DNA from: Epiperipatus broadwayi
Taxonomy: Eukaryota > Onychophora > Udeonychophora > Euonychophora > Peripatidae
NCBI GenBank assembly: GCA_028023455.1
Contig: JAQFVV010012442.1
Coordinates: 1,956,903-2,020,902 of the forward strand
Direction: 5' to 3'
DNA: 64,000 bases
The position numbers were made by a program, and so were the translations under genes. Below the pieces are notes generated by a model. That model saw nothing but the letters and a program-made list of their open reading frames with translations, was not told the DNA's origin and made no database searches. Shown piece after piece: positions 1 to 12,443 of the stretch (the first letter of the stretch is position 1; every line of letters begins with the position of its first letter).

Positions 1-1338
1 TGAACACAAACAATTTTTAGCAGCTTACTCCTCATTTTAACACGCTTCAGAACATTCTTGATAGTCAAAATACACAAATTATAAATACACATAATAATAA
101 TAAAGCTTCTCTACCTATCATATACATTATATATAAGTTAAGCAATAAAAAAAAAATAAAGACACAAAAGTTATTAGTTTTGTAAGTGGAATAAAAGTTC
201 ATTCGCAAAGCTCCGGGATTATAACAAACAATATAGGATACATTCCAAACTGAATTTAAACTAAATGCACTTCTGCAGTATAACTTATATATATATATAT
301 ATATATATATAAGCGTAACTTAAATATGCTCAGCACTTTTCAGTGTTTATAACATATCCATTTGAGACACCAAATCACACAAGCAGTTAATTTCTTCTTT
401 ATCATACTGAAATATATACGATATTCATCTTGCCGTTCAGGATTAAATATGCAATTGTCCTTATTATTTTGAATAGCATTCTACACTTGAAATTGTCTTT
501 AGTAATTACATGATTAATAATGCTTTGTTTGATATTCCATCCTTATTGAAGAGAACCAAAAAAAAATTACCAGCATTTTTTCTTTTGTCCTTCAAATTCA
601 ATTTAAACAGAAGTAGTTTACATTTTATTTCTTAATTCATAAGTACGTATTAGCTCCAGATATATCCAATAAATGAATACTGTTATCTAATTACGAAGAA
701 TTTAAACATGGTATGCTCTATCAAGATAGACACATCCTTAAGTCTATATATAATCTTCGCGCATGAAAAATAGTGAGAATAAAATATATTCTATAGATAG
801 TTCTGCATGCATTTTCATATATATATATATATATAAATAAAAAACATTGCTTAATGATAAAACAATAATAGTTATGTAAATCATTCTTGTTTAAAATAGC
901 AATTAAATGAAATAATGTAGACTGGACGTTATTAACATACATTTTAAAAGAGCAATAATTACGAAATGATTAGTTTCAAATGTTTAAATTGAAGAGGAAA
1001 TAAGTGAATTGAGTACCTCGTTAAAATTTAGGTCTGCATGGTGAAATCAACTCCTTCCATAATATATTTCTTAAAATTTGATTTCAGCAACTGGCTTCTT
1101 AGTTTTACAAAAAAAATATAAGCCACTGTTTTTGGCTCCAATTCCTTACTAAGCCAATTTTACACTCTGGAGATCTTTTTTTTTACAAGTTCTCTCTTTA
1201 GCAACAGCTCATTTTTTCTCTGCCCTTTTTACTTCACTCCCACGCATCTTGCTAACTTTGCTAATTACATATGCAAAAAAAAAAAATCTTTACAAAAAAA
1301 AAAAAAAGATTTTGATTTTCAGAATTAAATAACAAACA
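1..1338. other. AT-rich non-coding stretch
   Basis: No open frame with protein-like composition and no convincing splice sites were seen on either strand. It contains short (TA)n tracts at about 285-311 and 817-834 and A or T runs near 1,275-1,310. I see no recognisable gene or repeat family here. Confidence 0.6.
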
Positions 1339-2163
<825 letters not shown>

Positions 2164-2209
2164 TATATATATATAATTATAACTGCAATACAGACATTGA
2201 TTAATAATT

Positions 2210-2268
<59 letters not shown>
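2164..2268. repeat. (TA)n block at left end of PLE1
   Basis: Two (TA)n tracts (about 2,164-2,175 and 2,211-2,268) with a short spacer. The second directly abuts the 3' end of the minus-strand PLE1 copy, and a matching tract lies at the outer end of the plus-strand copy. Confidence 0.9.
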
Positions 2269-2271
<3 letters not shown>

Positions 2272-2464
2272 CAGTAAATACAATATTATAGTTTAAATTC
2301 TTTTATAGCACTTTTGATTACATGGTAATCCTTGTCAGCTTTAGCTGAATTTCAATTTTTTTTTTAAAAACTTAACATTACATATATTTCCATAAGCTGT
2401 GCATGGGCATATTTGCAACTTGCCTATTAATAACATCATCCTTCTATTTATCAATCAAAATTGC

Positions 2465-2854
2465 CTATTTAATTTTCCTCTTCTTATGATTTCTTTCTTC
2501 CATTAATATTTTTATTTCACTACAATTAAATGTAAATCTATAATTACAAATATTTTCATGGTCAATGAATATTGTAACTGTATTAAATTGACTATTTGCA
2601 TTATTTTTAATTTGATATAATAATTCATGCTCCTTCAATCTTTTCTCCACAGAACATCTTGATTCACTGATATATAATTTCTGACATCCACATGAAATCT
2701 GATAAATTATATAACTTCTTTGCAATTTAAGAATTATACTCGTAGAATTATTAAACAATCGATTAACATTCAGAGGAACACAAAATGAAATATTATACTT
2801 TTCTTTAAATATATTTTTAATTAATTTAGATTGCATGATATTTATAAATGGCAT
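2465..2854 (-). pseudogene. PLE1 left-arm GIY-YIG endonuclease fragment
   Basis: A 129-codon open frame containing IIYQISCGCQKLYISES followed by VEKRLKEH, matching the PLE GIY-YIG pattern (Y-x-I-x-C-x-C-x(2)-Y-I-G-x-S/T ... R-x(3)H). The YIG glycine is serine here. The C-terminal ILMEERNHKKRKIK resembles the basic E-R-N...RKIKE end of PLE proteins. It would nick target DNA in a functional element. Upstream coding sequence is disrupted. Confidence 0.75.
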
Positions 2855-3283
2855 AGATATCCATTTTTTTATTATCTAAAGTAACACTGAAAACACACTT
2901 CTTATTATTAAATGAATTTACTGTACACAAAATTTGGTTTTTATTGTAACCAATCTTTAAAAAGTTCAATAGCAAAGGGTTCAATATTTATAATTTTATC
3001 ACACTTATATTTACAAAATTTATCATTGCAATGCAAAAATTATTTCAAACTTTCCATTTTATGCATCATTGGGACACATGATTTAAAATGAATATATCCT
3101 CTTTCTCCAATAGGTTTAAAAATTAATTTATAATTTAAATCAGTAGCATCTCTAAATATTTGTAAATCCTAAAATGTTTATTTTTCCATTTTGTTCATTC
3201 TCAATAGTCTATTTTAAATTGCTTAAATTATTCACATTATATAAAAGAACATCAATAATGTCTTCAGGACCACAAACAAATAC

Positions 3284-3780
3284 ATCATCAATGCAGCTAG
3301 TATAAATTTTAATATCTTCAAAATTATAAGAATTAAATATAATATCTTCATGTTTCGACAAGATAAAGTTATAAATTTATGCTACCATAGGTAATCCCAT
3401 TGGCCATCCTTTACCCATTTTATAAAACCTATCATTATATGTTGCAATAATATTATCATTTATAAATTTTAGTGATTCAATAATAAAATTTATTAAATGT
3501 TTATTTACAGACATATTAATTAGTTCAATTTCAATTAAATTTATAGATTCAAGATGATCAATTGATCCATATAAATCGATTACATCCAATGATGCTAACA
3601 GATCATTATCATTTATTTTTATATTTATAATTCTATCAACAAATTCATAAGAAGATGCAATTGTATATCTTCCAAACCCCAACATATATTGTAACAATTT
3701 AAAAATATATTTAGCTGTTTTATACATAAATGATCCACCAAAATCGATCATCAATCTAAGAGGATTTTCTACTTTTTGAT
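3284..3780 (-). pseudogene. PLE1 left-arm reverse transcriptase fragment
   Basis: The frame reads NPLRLMIDFGGS... and contains motif A as LASLDVIDLYGSI and motif B as KMGKGWPMGLPMVA, in the spacing expected of PLE reverse transcriptases. After a break, motif C is read as CIDDVFV at 3,295-3,284, so the two catalytic aspartates are kept although the usual YVDD is CIDD. The N-terminal part of the enzyme is absent. Downstream the frame has several stops, so this is a pseudogene of the enzyme that would copy the element RNA at a nicked target. Confidence 0.8.
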
Positions 3781-3786
3781 GTTTAA

Positions 3787-4566
3787 CCTTTTAATCCTGG
3801 TTATATTATTGGCTGAGTGAGGTAAAAGTCAAAACTTTTAATTGGCTAATTCACAAAATGAAATGTCACTTAACAAAGTCAATTGTCAAAATATATTCAT
3901 CTTTTAACCTTAAATACAATTTAGTTTCGTTTGTAAAAAGTATATGAATAATTTGTCAGATTATGAAAGTGAACAAAAGTTTTTTCAAAAATAAATTTTG
4001 ATTTATAATTAGAAAAATATTCAATAGCAGCTGAAATAAAAAGGAATGTCACTCATCAACCAGAAAGATTTGCTGACATCACGATTTCTTCCCACTTTTA
4101 CATTGCGATAAGTATGTTGCAATAAATAAATAATTCTTGCTAAAATGTGAATTATTTTAGTAAAATAATATTTTTAGCATATTTTGTCAAAATAATTTAT
4201 AATTTGTCAAAAAATACTGTTAAAATGGTCTAAAACATTTGTTTATCATTTTCAAACTAAAGCAAAAACAGATTGTTTTGGCAGCCATTTTTTTTGTTGA
4301 CAAAATTTAATAGCCAATCAGATTTAAGAAGAGGCATTATTTTTTCTTTGTTTGACATATAACGTCATTTTTATTGATTTTTTACATATAAAATAATTTA
4401 AGAGAAATCAGAATCTTACAGAACTTTTTTACTCTTTAAAACAAGCACAAAATGGTAATCATAGCACGAAAAGTGACCGATTTAGAGTGATGTCAAGCCA
4501 CTTCAGTTTTAAATGAATCTAGTGTTAGCAAATATTCTTGCACATATAGATGTAAATGGATATATA
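3787..4566. other. Spacer between the PLE1 arms
   Basis: About 780 bp of AT-rich sequence between the two 5' ends of the inverted PLE1 copies. It has no open frame or recognised domain. It contains an inverted CCAAT-like box (AGCCAATCAG near 4,312). It may be host DNA between two insertions or part of a composite insertion; the sequence alone does not decide. Confidence 0.5.
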
Positions 4567-4574
4567 TTAAACTT

Positions 4575-5489
4575 CAAAAACTAGGAAATCCTCTTAGATT
4601 GATGATTGATTTTGTTGAATCATTTGTGTATAAAACAGCTAAATATATTGGTAAATTGTTACAAGATATGTTGTGTTTTGAAAGATATACAATTGCATCT
4701 TCTTATGAATTTGTTGACAGAATTAAAAATATAAAAATAAATGATAATTATCTGTAAGCTTCATTGGATGTAATTGAATTATAAGGTTCAATTGATCATA
4801 TTGAATCTATAAATTTAATTGAAATTGGACTAATTAATATGTCTGTAAATAAACATTTAATAAATTTTATTATTGAAACACTACAATTTAGAAGTGATAA
4901 TATTATTGCAACATATAATTATAAGTTTTATAAAATGGTTAAAGGATGGCCAAAAGGATTACCTATGGTAGCACAAATTTGCAACTTTACCTTGTCAAAA
5001 AATTAAGATATTATATTTAATTCTTATAATTTTGAAGATATTAAAATTTATACTAACTATGTTGTTGATGTTTTTGTTTGTGGTCCTATAAACATTATTG
5101 ATGTTTTTGTATATAATCTGAATAATTTAAGCAATTTAAAATGGACTATTGAGAATGAAAAAAATGGAAAAATAAAATTTTTGGATTAACAAATATTTAG
5201 AGATGCTACTGATTTAAATTATAAATTAATTTTTAAACCTAATGGAGAAAGAGGATATATTCATTTTAAGTCACATGTTCCCATGGTGTATAAAACAGCA
5301 AGTCTGAAATCATTTTGGCATCACAATGATAAGTTATGTAAATACAAGAGTGATAAAATTTTAAATATTGAACTATTTGCTAATGAACTTTTAAAGGTTG
5401 GTTATGATAAAAACCAAATTTTGTGCACAGTAAATTCATTTAATAATAAGATATGTGTTTGCAGTGTTACTTTAGATAATAAAAAATAA
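4575..5489 (+). pseudogene. PLE1 right-arm reverse transcriptase and linker
   Basis: Read in one frame with a few stop codons: LRLMIDFVESFVYKTAKYIG, motif A as ASLDVIEL with an adjacent stop, motif B as FYKMVKGWPKGLPMVA, and motif C at 5,058-5,069 as YVVD. The first catalytic aspartate of YVDD is therefore valine, which would abolish polymerase activity. Thumb and linker continue as an open frame from 5,283 to 5,489 ending SVTLDNKK. Compare the left arm, where the aspartates survive. Confidence 0.78.
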
Positions 5490-5635
5490 TATCTATGCCA
5501 TTTATAAATAACATGCAATCTAAATTAATTAAGAATATATTTAAAGAAAAGTATAATATTTCATTTTGTGTTCTACTGAAAGTTAATCGATTGATTAATA
5601 ATTGTATGAGTATAATTCCTAAATTGCATAGAAGT

Positions 5636-5887
5636 AATATAATTTATTAGATTTCATGTGGATGTCAGAAATTATATATCAGTGAATCGAGATGTTCTGT
5701 GGAGAAAAGATTGAAGGAGCATCAATTATTATATAATCAAATTACAAATAATGCAAATAGTCACTTTAATACAGCTACAATATTCCTTGACCATGAAAAG
5801 ATTTGTAATTATAGATTTACATTTAATAGTAGTGAAATAAAAATATTAATGGAAGAAAGAAATCATAAGAAGAAGAAAATTAAATAG
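5636..5887 (+). pseudogene. PLE1 right-arm GIY-YIG endonuclease fragment
   Basis: Contains ISCGCQKLYISESRCSVEKR, preceded by a stop, and then LKEHQLLYNQITNNANSHF through to NHKKKKIK and a terminator at 5,885. It is nearly identical to the left-arm copy, including the serine in place of the YIG glycine, so that substitution predates the duplication of the two arms. Confidence 0.75.
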
Positions 5888-6097
5888 GCAATTTTGGTTA
5901 AGAAACATAAGGATGATGTTACTAATAGGCAAGTTGCAAATATGGCCATACACAGCTTATGGAAATATACGTAATATTAAGTTTAAAAAAATTTGAAATT
6001 CAGTTAAAGCAGACAAGGATTACCATGTAATCAAAAGCGCTACAAAAAAATTTAAACTATAATATTGTATTTACTGTTGAATTTTTTTTTATATATA

Positions 6098-6123
6098 TAA
6101 TATTTTATAACGGGTATATATAT

Positions 6124-6168
<45 letters not shown>
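6098..6168. repeat. (TA)n at right end of PLE1
   Basis: Interrupted (TA)n that separates the 3' end of the plus-strand PLE1 copy from the splice donor of the exon at 6,186-6,524. With the tract at 2,211-2,268 it brackets the PLE1 pair. Confidence 0.92.
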
Positions 6169-6185
6169 CAATTAAAAATACTCAC

Positions 6186-6524
6186 CTAATTTAAAGGTAA
6201 GTAATTTTCCACGTGCAAAATGTCCACTTAATGGTCCTGCAGAATATGTAATCCTTTGTCCAATCATTTCTTGTGTTAAATGCTTGAAACATGTATGTAA
6301 AGGGTTTTGTCTATCAACGGTAATTAGATTCTCATAAAATTTGTTGCCAAATGTTATTTTATGACTTTTAGTATTGTAGTTAAAAATTGATCCAGGTTGA
6401 TCCCAGCTAGTCATAAAGACTCTTTCAGGTATATATTTTGGATCAGAAAGTTTTATAGTAACACAAAAAGGTTGATTCAATTGTAGACCTGTTTTATCAT
6501 ACTCTACTTCCAATAGCTCCCATT
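6186..6524 (-). CDS. Internal coding exon of an unrecognised host gene
   Basis: A 339-nt open segment on the minus strand with clearly higher GC than its surroundings and protein-like composition (reads EWELLEVEYDKTG at the start and LSGHFARGKLLTFKLG at the end). It ends at a consensus donor, ATTAG|GTGAGTAT (GT at 6,185-6,184), and starts after ...TTGATAG. Both boundaries are phase 1, so the exon is symmetrical and 113 codons long. I do not recognise the family; predicted strands and the WDQPGSIFNYN segment suggest a globular beta-rich domain, but that is a guess. It is odd in having (TA)n within about 20 bp of both ends, and no pyrimidine tract precedes the acceptor. A captured or retrotransposed exon is an alternative. 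Confidence 0.6.
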
Positions 6525-6529
6525 CTATC

Positions 6530-6626
6530 AATATATATATATATATATATATAACACGTTATTATTTTAAAATTATATATATATATATATATATAATTGT
6601 TCTTTACTATATATATATATATATTA
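6530..6626. repeat. (TA)n tracts upstream of the exon
   Basis: Three short (TA)n tracts (about 6,530-6,552, 6,575-6,594 and 6,609-6,624). The first sits where the polypyrimidine tract of the preceding intron would be expected. Confidence 0.9.
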
Positions 6627-6800
6627 CATAGTAAGACTAACTAAAGTAAAACAACCATCACATCATAGTTATACTGATAAATATTAACAACTTGAGAAGT
6701 ATCTTTCCAAATTAATATATATTTTTACAATAGACTATGATGGACAATTATACAAGATTTTACAATAGAAATATGGATGGATCTCTGCCAAAGCTGCTGC

Positions 6801-7030
<230 letters not shown>

Positions 7031-7123
7031 TTGTTCTTGTTACTATTGTTTTTATTATTATTAAATATTAATGGAATTAATAGTAGTAAATAATACTGAA
7101 AACAACACTAACTATAAAAATAA

Positions 7124-7412
<289 letters not shown>

Positions 7413-7609
7413 TGTTGTTCATATAGTTCATCTGCAACTTTACATGCTCTATTTAAAGTTAAAGCTTTTTTTGTAATTCAACTTACTTTTTCTTTATTTT
7501 TTTTAATTTTACATATATTAAACAAATTAACAACTGAATATTTTAAAATAACAAGATTAGTTCTATTTTTATCCTTTACCTAAAAATGTATAATTTTTGA
7601 TGGAGTTTA

Positions 7610-8660
7610 ATGAACTATTTCAGCCATTATTGAACAAATTAACAACACTACTGAATTAAAATTTACAGATTGCATTCCAATAACCTCTAATACTATTTCC
7701 AATTCTCAATCTGGAAAGAATCAATATTATATAGATAAAAATATTACCAAGAGAATAATAAATAAATAACTTCAAATCAAAATATAATTTAACAGAAAAT
7801 AAAACATGAAGAAAATGAATGAAACATAAAATTTCTAAATGCTATTGAAAGTTTGCCTAATTTACAAATCTCTAAAAATGACAGTAAATCAAAACAAATC
7901 TGTCATTCAGAAAAAAAATAAAAAAAGATAAATCAAATAAAAGTCTCATTTCTAAAAATATATAAAGCAATATTACTTATGAAATAGCAGGAAAAGATTT
8001 TTTTTCAAACATACAAAATAACATTAATTTAACATTGAAATATATAAATGATATGTTCAACTTAAAATATGAAAATGAAGATATTCAAATTCAAACTAAT
8101 ACAAGCACAACAAATGACATCTGAATTATATAACTATAGCTCAAAATAATTCAACTCTACTTTCCCATAGAATTTACTAAAATCTTTCAAAAAAATTTAT
8201 AATGACAAAACAATTATCATTACCACTACAAACATTAACTGTGATCTCAAAAAAATTTCCAATAGATAAATTTTACAGTTTATTGACAGAAAAGAATCTA
8301 TGGAGTTATATTTATAAAATATTCAATTACCCAAACAATAAATATGTTTGCATAGATTTCCACATAAAGATACAATATGATTTTTTTTAATAAATATTAA
8401 TCTTTTAAACTCTAAAATAATTTGCTACATGGATATAGATCACGTTCTATTATTTAATAGACAAATTAAAAATTGTTATGTAGACTTTAACGAAATTGAT
8501 CTTCAATTACTACTTTAAAATATGGAAACATAGCTAATTTTAAATACCTATTGGAAAAAAAGCAGTCATACCTGTTTTAACAAACACAGACACTCTTTAC
8601 CTTAATACTGAAACAATAAGATATACCCTACCAATCTTAATTTCACCTTGCCTTCCTGTT
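7610..8660 (+). pseudogene. LINE ORF1-like fragment, copy 1
   Basis: An A-rich plus-strand stretch with multiple broken frames rich in Asn, Lys, Ser and Thr. The open piece 8,202-8,390 ends in NNKYVCIDFHIK. It aligns with the minus-strand fragment near 60.8 kb: pattern K-F-P...L-T-E-K...W..I.K......K-Y-V-x-I-D-F. Further on, AVIPVLTNTDTLYLNTE aligns with DIPILIYTNTFHFNPED in that copy. The shared pattern looks like the RRM-like nucleic-acid-binding part of a non-LTR retrotransposon ORF1, though that fold is inferred. Stops and shifts make it non-functional. The endonuclease/RT part is not attached here. Confidence 0.6.
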
Positions 8661-9440
8661 TCCTATCCTCGTGCCTTATTTAAAACCCTAATTTTATCGT
8701 ATTGTGTGTGTACTGGGTATATTTACCAAAATCCCGCCTAAATTTATATGTCTAATGGGGTGCCCAGGGTTTTATAATAATTAAAATTGTTTTAAATGGT
8801 TTTATTTTCAAACCATATATTACATATATGCTTGTACAGTAAAGTAGGTCACATATTCTCATCTACACACATACTGCGATAATATTTAAAATTTATAAAA
8901 ATATTTTATTTAAAAGTTGTTGTTTCAAATTGATTTATTTTGTGATCTTATTTTGCTATAATTATTTGCCTTTAATAAAATAATACCACTGATAAATATT
9001 TCTGGAAATTAAATTCAAAAAGAGAGTTTTATAAATGTAAAGTGTTAGTTCGTTTTCAAATATATGCCATTTTCTTTTAAATCAGTGAGGGTAGGGAAAG
9101 AACAATAGTGGCTAATTTTAACCATATTGGTGCCAGTTTACTAGTAGATTTGATAAGATTAAAACAGTGTTTACAAACAGATTTTAATTAGAAAATGCAA
9201 TCCATGTTTGAATGTATTAATAACTTAATGAATGGATTTTATCACCGCAGGGTTAGATTGTAATCAGGGAGAGAGAGTTATTAATTAATCTGTCTGATAT
9301 TGTGACAGCAGAAGTTATATTTTCTAAAACTAATTTTCTATTAGCTTTTATTTACATTATCGGACTGACCAGTTTGTTGGTTAGTTTAGTACAAGTTTTA
9401 AAATCATTAACCTTAGAATGATGGGCTAATGGGGCAGTAG
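8661..9440. other. Non-coding stretch, nothing recognised
   Basis: Moderately AT-rich unique-looking sequence. No domain, repeat or strong splice pair was identified. Confidence 0.5.
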
Positions 9441-9596
9441 GCTGTTTTTCCTCAAGATCCAGTGCCTTGGCCATCTGTCATTCTATCCGATGACCTGTCA
9501 CTGTATCATCAAGCCCAACTAAACCAGCCCAAAGAAATGCTGCTCATGAAATCTACTAACTGCTGCTGCAGAACAATGAACCAAGAAGAATCCTAA
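9441..9596 (+). CDS. Possible terminal coding exon, unrecognised
   Basis: A 51-codon open frame in a local GC-richer patch, following an AG at 9,439-9,440 and ending in TAA at 9,594-9,596. It reads VPWPSVILSDDLSLYHQAQL and then NQPKEMLLMKSTNCCCRTMN. The composition is unlike the surrounding AT-rich noise. The upstream pyrimidine tract is weak (an alternative acceptor is TTTTTCCTCAAG at about 9,445-9,456), and no partner exon was found. It could be a fragment of an unknown repeat. Confidence 0.28.
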   Translation, partial: AVFPQDPVPWPSVILSDDLSLYHQAQLNQPKEMLLMKSTNCCCRTMNQEES

Positions 9597-9780
9597 ACTT
9601 TACTAAAGAAGTTTGTTACCAATTTGGAAATGCTCACGGACTGATTTAAAGAACGAGGTAATTAAAATCAACCCGATATCTCGGAAAACTTCAAACTATA
9701 GCTAATAAATTTTGTATATTCTTTAATGTATTTATTTAAACATTTTTCTAATGCATGCTGAACTTGTGCTTGGGTTGATT

Positions 9781-9784
<4 letters not shown>

Positions 9785-9868
<84 letters not shown>
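9785..9868. repeat. (TA)n microsatellite
   Basis: About 84 bp of uninterrupted TA dinucleotides. I see no element boundary on either side. Confidence 0.97.
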
Positions 9869-9873
<5 letters not shown>

Positions 9874-10171
9874 ATGTAAATGTCTTATTTAAATGTGTTG
9901 AAATGAAATATCTAATTAATTTCTTTAGGCAAATGTGAGTTACATAGGGAAGTTAAATAATGTGTGGTTGCCATCTTAGTTTATTAAACCACAAACATGC
10001 ATTTCCCCTCTCCCATCATTTATATATATTTAAAAGTGGTTTTATATATGTTTTAAAGTATTTTGCATATAATAATTTTGTTAAATAAGTATTTACTTCT
10101 CTAAGTTATGTTGAGAGTCTGCTGGCCATTAGATATAAAATTGGAGAGCAAGCTATTTCTGTTCGTAATAA

Positions 10172-10393
10172 ACTGCCCTTTTTTTACTAAGTCTTTTAAA
10201 ATTAAACTGTGTTGCTAGTCAATATGCTTGGGTGCTGGAATCTTACCATTGGCAAAGATCATCATTGGTTAAATCCGTTCCCCTTATTGTACTCTGTGGT
10301 TCCCAGTACAGTGCTATAATGGACATGGGAATTATTGTGTGTACATCCCCACAGTTACGAAGCTTCTGGGTGCAGGCCAGGCTTGAGCTATGA
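10172..10393 (+). other. Open frame without recognised family
   Basis: A 73-codon open stretch ending in TGA at 10,391-10,393, in a patch with higher GC. It reads SQYAWVLESYHWQRSSLVKS and then GSQYSAIMDMGIIVCTSPQL. It has no Met near its start; possible acceptors are TTGCTAG near 10,217 and CTAAG near 10,191. A second frame is also open for about 40 codons, so this may be chance in GC-richer DNA or a decayed exon. Confidence 0.22.
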
Positions 10394-11159
10394 GTGGTCT
10401 AGAGATGTCCCAAATAAAATGCAAAATGCCTATCCATGCCAAAACCTTTCATCATATTTTAAAATTGCATACTCATAAACTGCACCCCTCCTCAGCATAT
10501 ACTTGCAGGAACCACCGTACATTTCCCTTATTAATTCTTTAACAGAATTCTATTAATTAAATGAATTTAAAGTCTGTTCAGTATAGCTCGATCTTATAAT
10601 CTAGTTAACCACTTTGTGAGTGACTCTCGATCTCCATTTAAGTTTCCAATTATAAATATTTTAGAATATTCAAATTCTGTTAGACTTTACATGACTCGTA
10701 TATGCCTTTTGTGTCACTATATTTTAGACACGTTATAGAAACAAACCCAAGTACGAGGTATCTGCCATCTTGTTGTTTATGTATATAGATAGAATTTGTA
10801 TAACTAAACTATTTTCCATTGTCTAATTATTAAAATATTATTTATAAATTTATTTCTTTTCTCTTTTATTCGGGGTGCAGTTTAAGTAACATACAATAGT
10901 GGGTTTATCTCAGGCACATCTATAAGTTATTGTTAAATGAACCTAAGGATATTTTAGATTAGTCTTTTTTTCTCCCTGATTACTGGCATAAAATTATACT
11001 ATTAGTAGCATCAAATGTGTTATCACGTAGAGGGCGTTATGGAGTTTGAACTTGGTATTTTGGGAGTTAATCCTCCTAGTGTTGAGTTCTATGTCCTGGG
11101 TATAAATTCTGCAGTGTGTTAGCAAGATAGACATGTTTTGACCATTACAATACTAAATA
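10394..11159. other. Non-coding stretch, nothing recognised
   Basis: Mixed composition with no sustained open frame. No repeats or RNA genes were identified by eye. Confidence 0.5.
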
Positions 11160-11928
11160 AAAATGTCAATCCTACAGATATTCCTACATTATGCTCAACT
11201 GAAATATCACCACTAATTATTACATTTAAGGAAATTCTTGCACAATGTTTCTTTTGTAAAGGAAAAAACACATAATTAAAAACTGCTGCAACAATTTCTG
11301 AAACAATTGTGTACTAAAATTAACTAAATCCCATCAATTTTCAAAAAACAACAAGAACAGAAGTATGTAACTGTTACAATGCTATCAAATAAAAACCAAG
11401 AAATATTATTACCACAAGTAATCAGTAATACCACAGCATTAAAAAACAACAACTAAAAACAAATCCCATGCCACTAACAACCAAAATAATAATAATAAAA
11501 AATCTTTCGATTCAAACACTAATACCGAAGGTGAAATTCCGCCCTCCACATCATCATCAGAACATCATGGAAATTTAACAGATTTTCAAATTTCTTTACA
11601 GACAGCTACTAAAATAAAAGAAATCATGCCACCAAATCAATTACAGAACAACATATTAAAACTGCTAACAATACAAATAAAATGTATTTAATTCTACACC
11701 AGCAAAAAATAAACTCAAACTTCTACTTCTAATACTAATTCAGTTGAAATATTCCATGACAATCATTGAACCAAACAAACCCTCATGGATATCACTACCT
11801 TCACTCCTCAACAAAAAATTATCTTACTTGAGTCAACATTAATAGAAGAAATTCGAGTAAAACAACAGGCAATAATAACTTAATAAGTAATAACACTAAA
11901 CTTGACACAGATATTCAACAAGATTTTT

Positions 11929-12030
11929 TTCAATATTAATCCATTAATATATATATATATATAATGGAACTAATATTATTTCAATATTAATCCATTAATA
12001 TATATATATATATAATGGAACTAATATTAT
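11929..12030. repeat. 51-bp direct duplication
   Basis: Two nearly identical adjacent copies (11,929-11,979 and 11,980-12,030), each containing CCATTAATATATATATATAT, inside the LINE debris. Recent slippage or unequal exchange is likely. Confidence 0.9.
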
Positions 12031-12369
12031 TATAATGGATCAACCTCAAACATTTTACATATTAGAAATACATGTCTCTACATCAAAAATATAATAACAA
12101 TTTCACAAATGACTGCCATTACAAAGATAATTACTATGAAACATGGACTAAAAATTATTTAATTGAAACTGTTGATAATCTCAAAAGTAAAAAAACTCCA
12201 ATTTAAAAATGAATCACATATACCCAAATAATTCACAGCATTTGATTATTTTATGCTTTCTAGTAATCTTTACTATCTTTCAATTCTGATTGAAATACAT
12301 ATTATATACCAATGATTTTTTAAAGCTAACCCACCACTATATATTTTTCACCATCATTCTATTATTTAT

Positions 12370-12443
12370 TTAAATTCCATATATATATAATCTAAATCAA
12401 ATTAATTTAAATTCCATATATATATAATCTAAATCAAATTAAT
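12370..12443. repeat. 37-bp direct duplication
   Basis: Two adjacent copies (12,370-12,406 and 12,407-12,443) starting TTAAATTCCATATATATAT, just at the start of the LINE endonuclease region. Confidence 0.9.

Larger units (their letters stand above)
2269..3786 (-). mobile_element. Penelope-like element PLE1, left arm (5'-truncated, decayed)
   Basis: A 5'-truncated PLE read on the minus strand, carrying a reverse transcriptase segment followed by a GIY-YIG endonuclease segment and a 3' tail. Domain order RT then GIY-YIG is the hallmark of Penelope-like elements. The coding frame is broken by stops and shifts between 2,860 and 3,370. The same sequence, similar from about 'AAATCCTCTTAGATTGATG' to the 3' tail, occurs inverted at 4,567-6,080, so the two arms form a head-to-head pair separated by about 780 bp. 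The outer (3') end abuts (TA)n. Not autonomous as seen. Confidence 0.85.
4567..6080 (+). mobile_element. Penelope-like element PLE1, right arm (5'-truncated, decayed)
   Basis: Plus-strand partner of the left arm, starting at nearly the same element position and ending in the same tail (the shared tail word GACAAGGATTACCATGTAAT lies in both). The frame is much more continuous here than in the left arm. Only scattered stops interrupt RT, linker and GIY-YIG from about 4,575 to 5,887. The outer end runs into T-rich and (TA)n sequence at 6,080-6,168. The paired copies are roughly 85-90% alike by eye. Confidence 0.85.

Noticed and set aside
11551-11572. TCATCATCAG as a hammerhead core on minus
   Set aside because: No GAAA box at the right distance and no pairing stem I.
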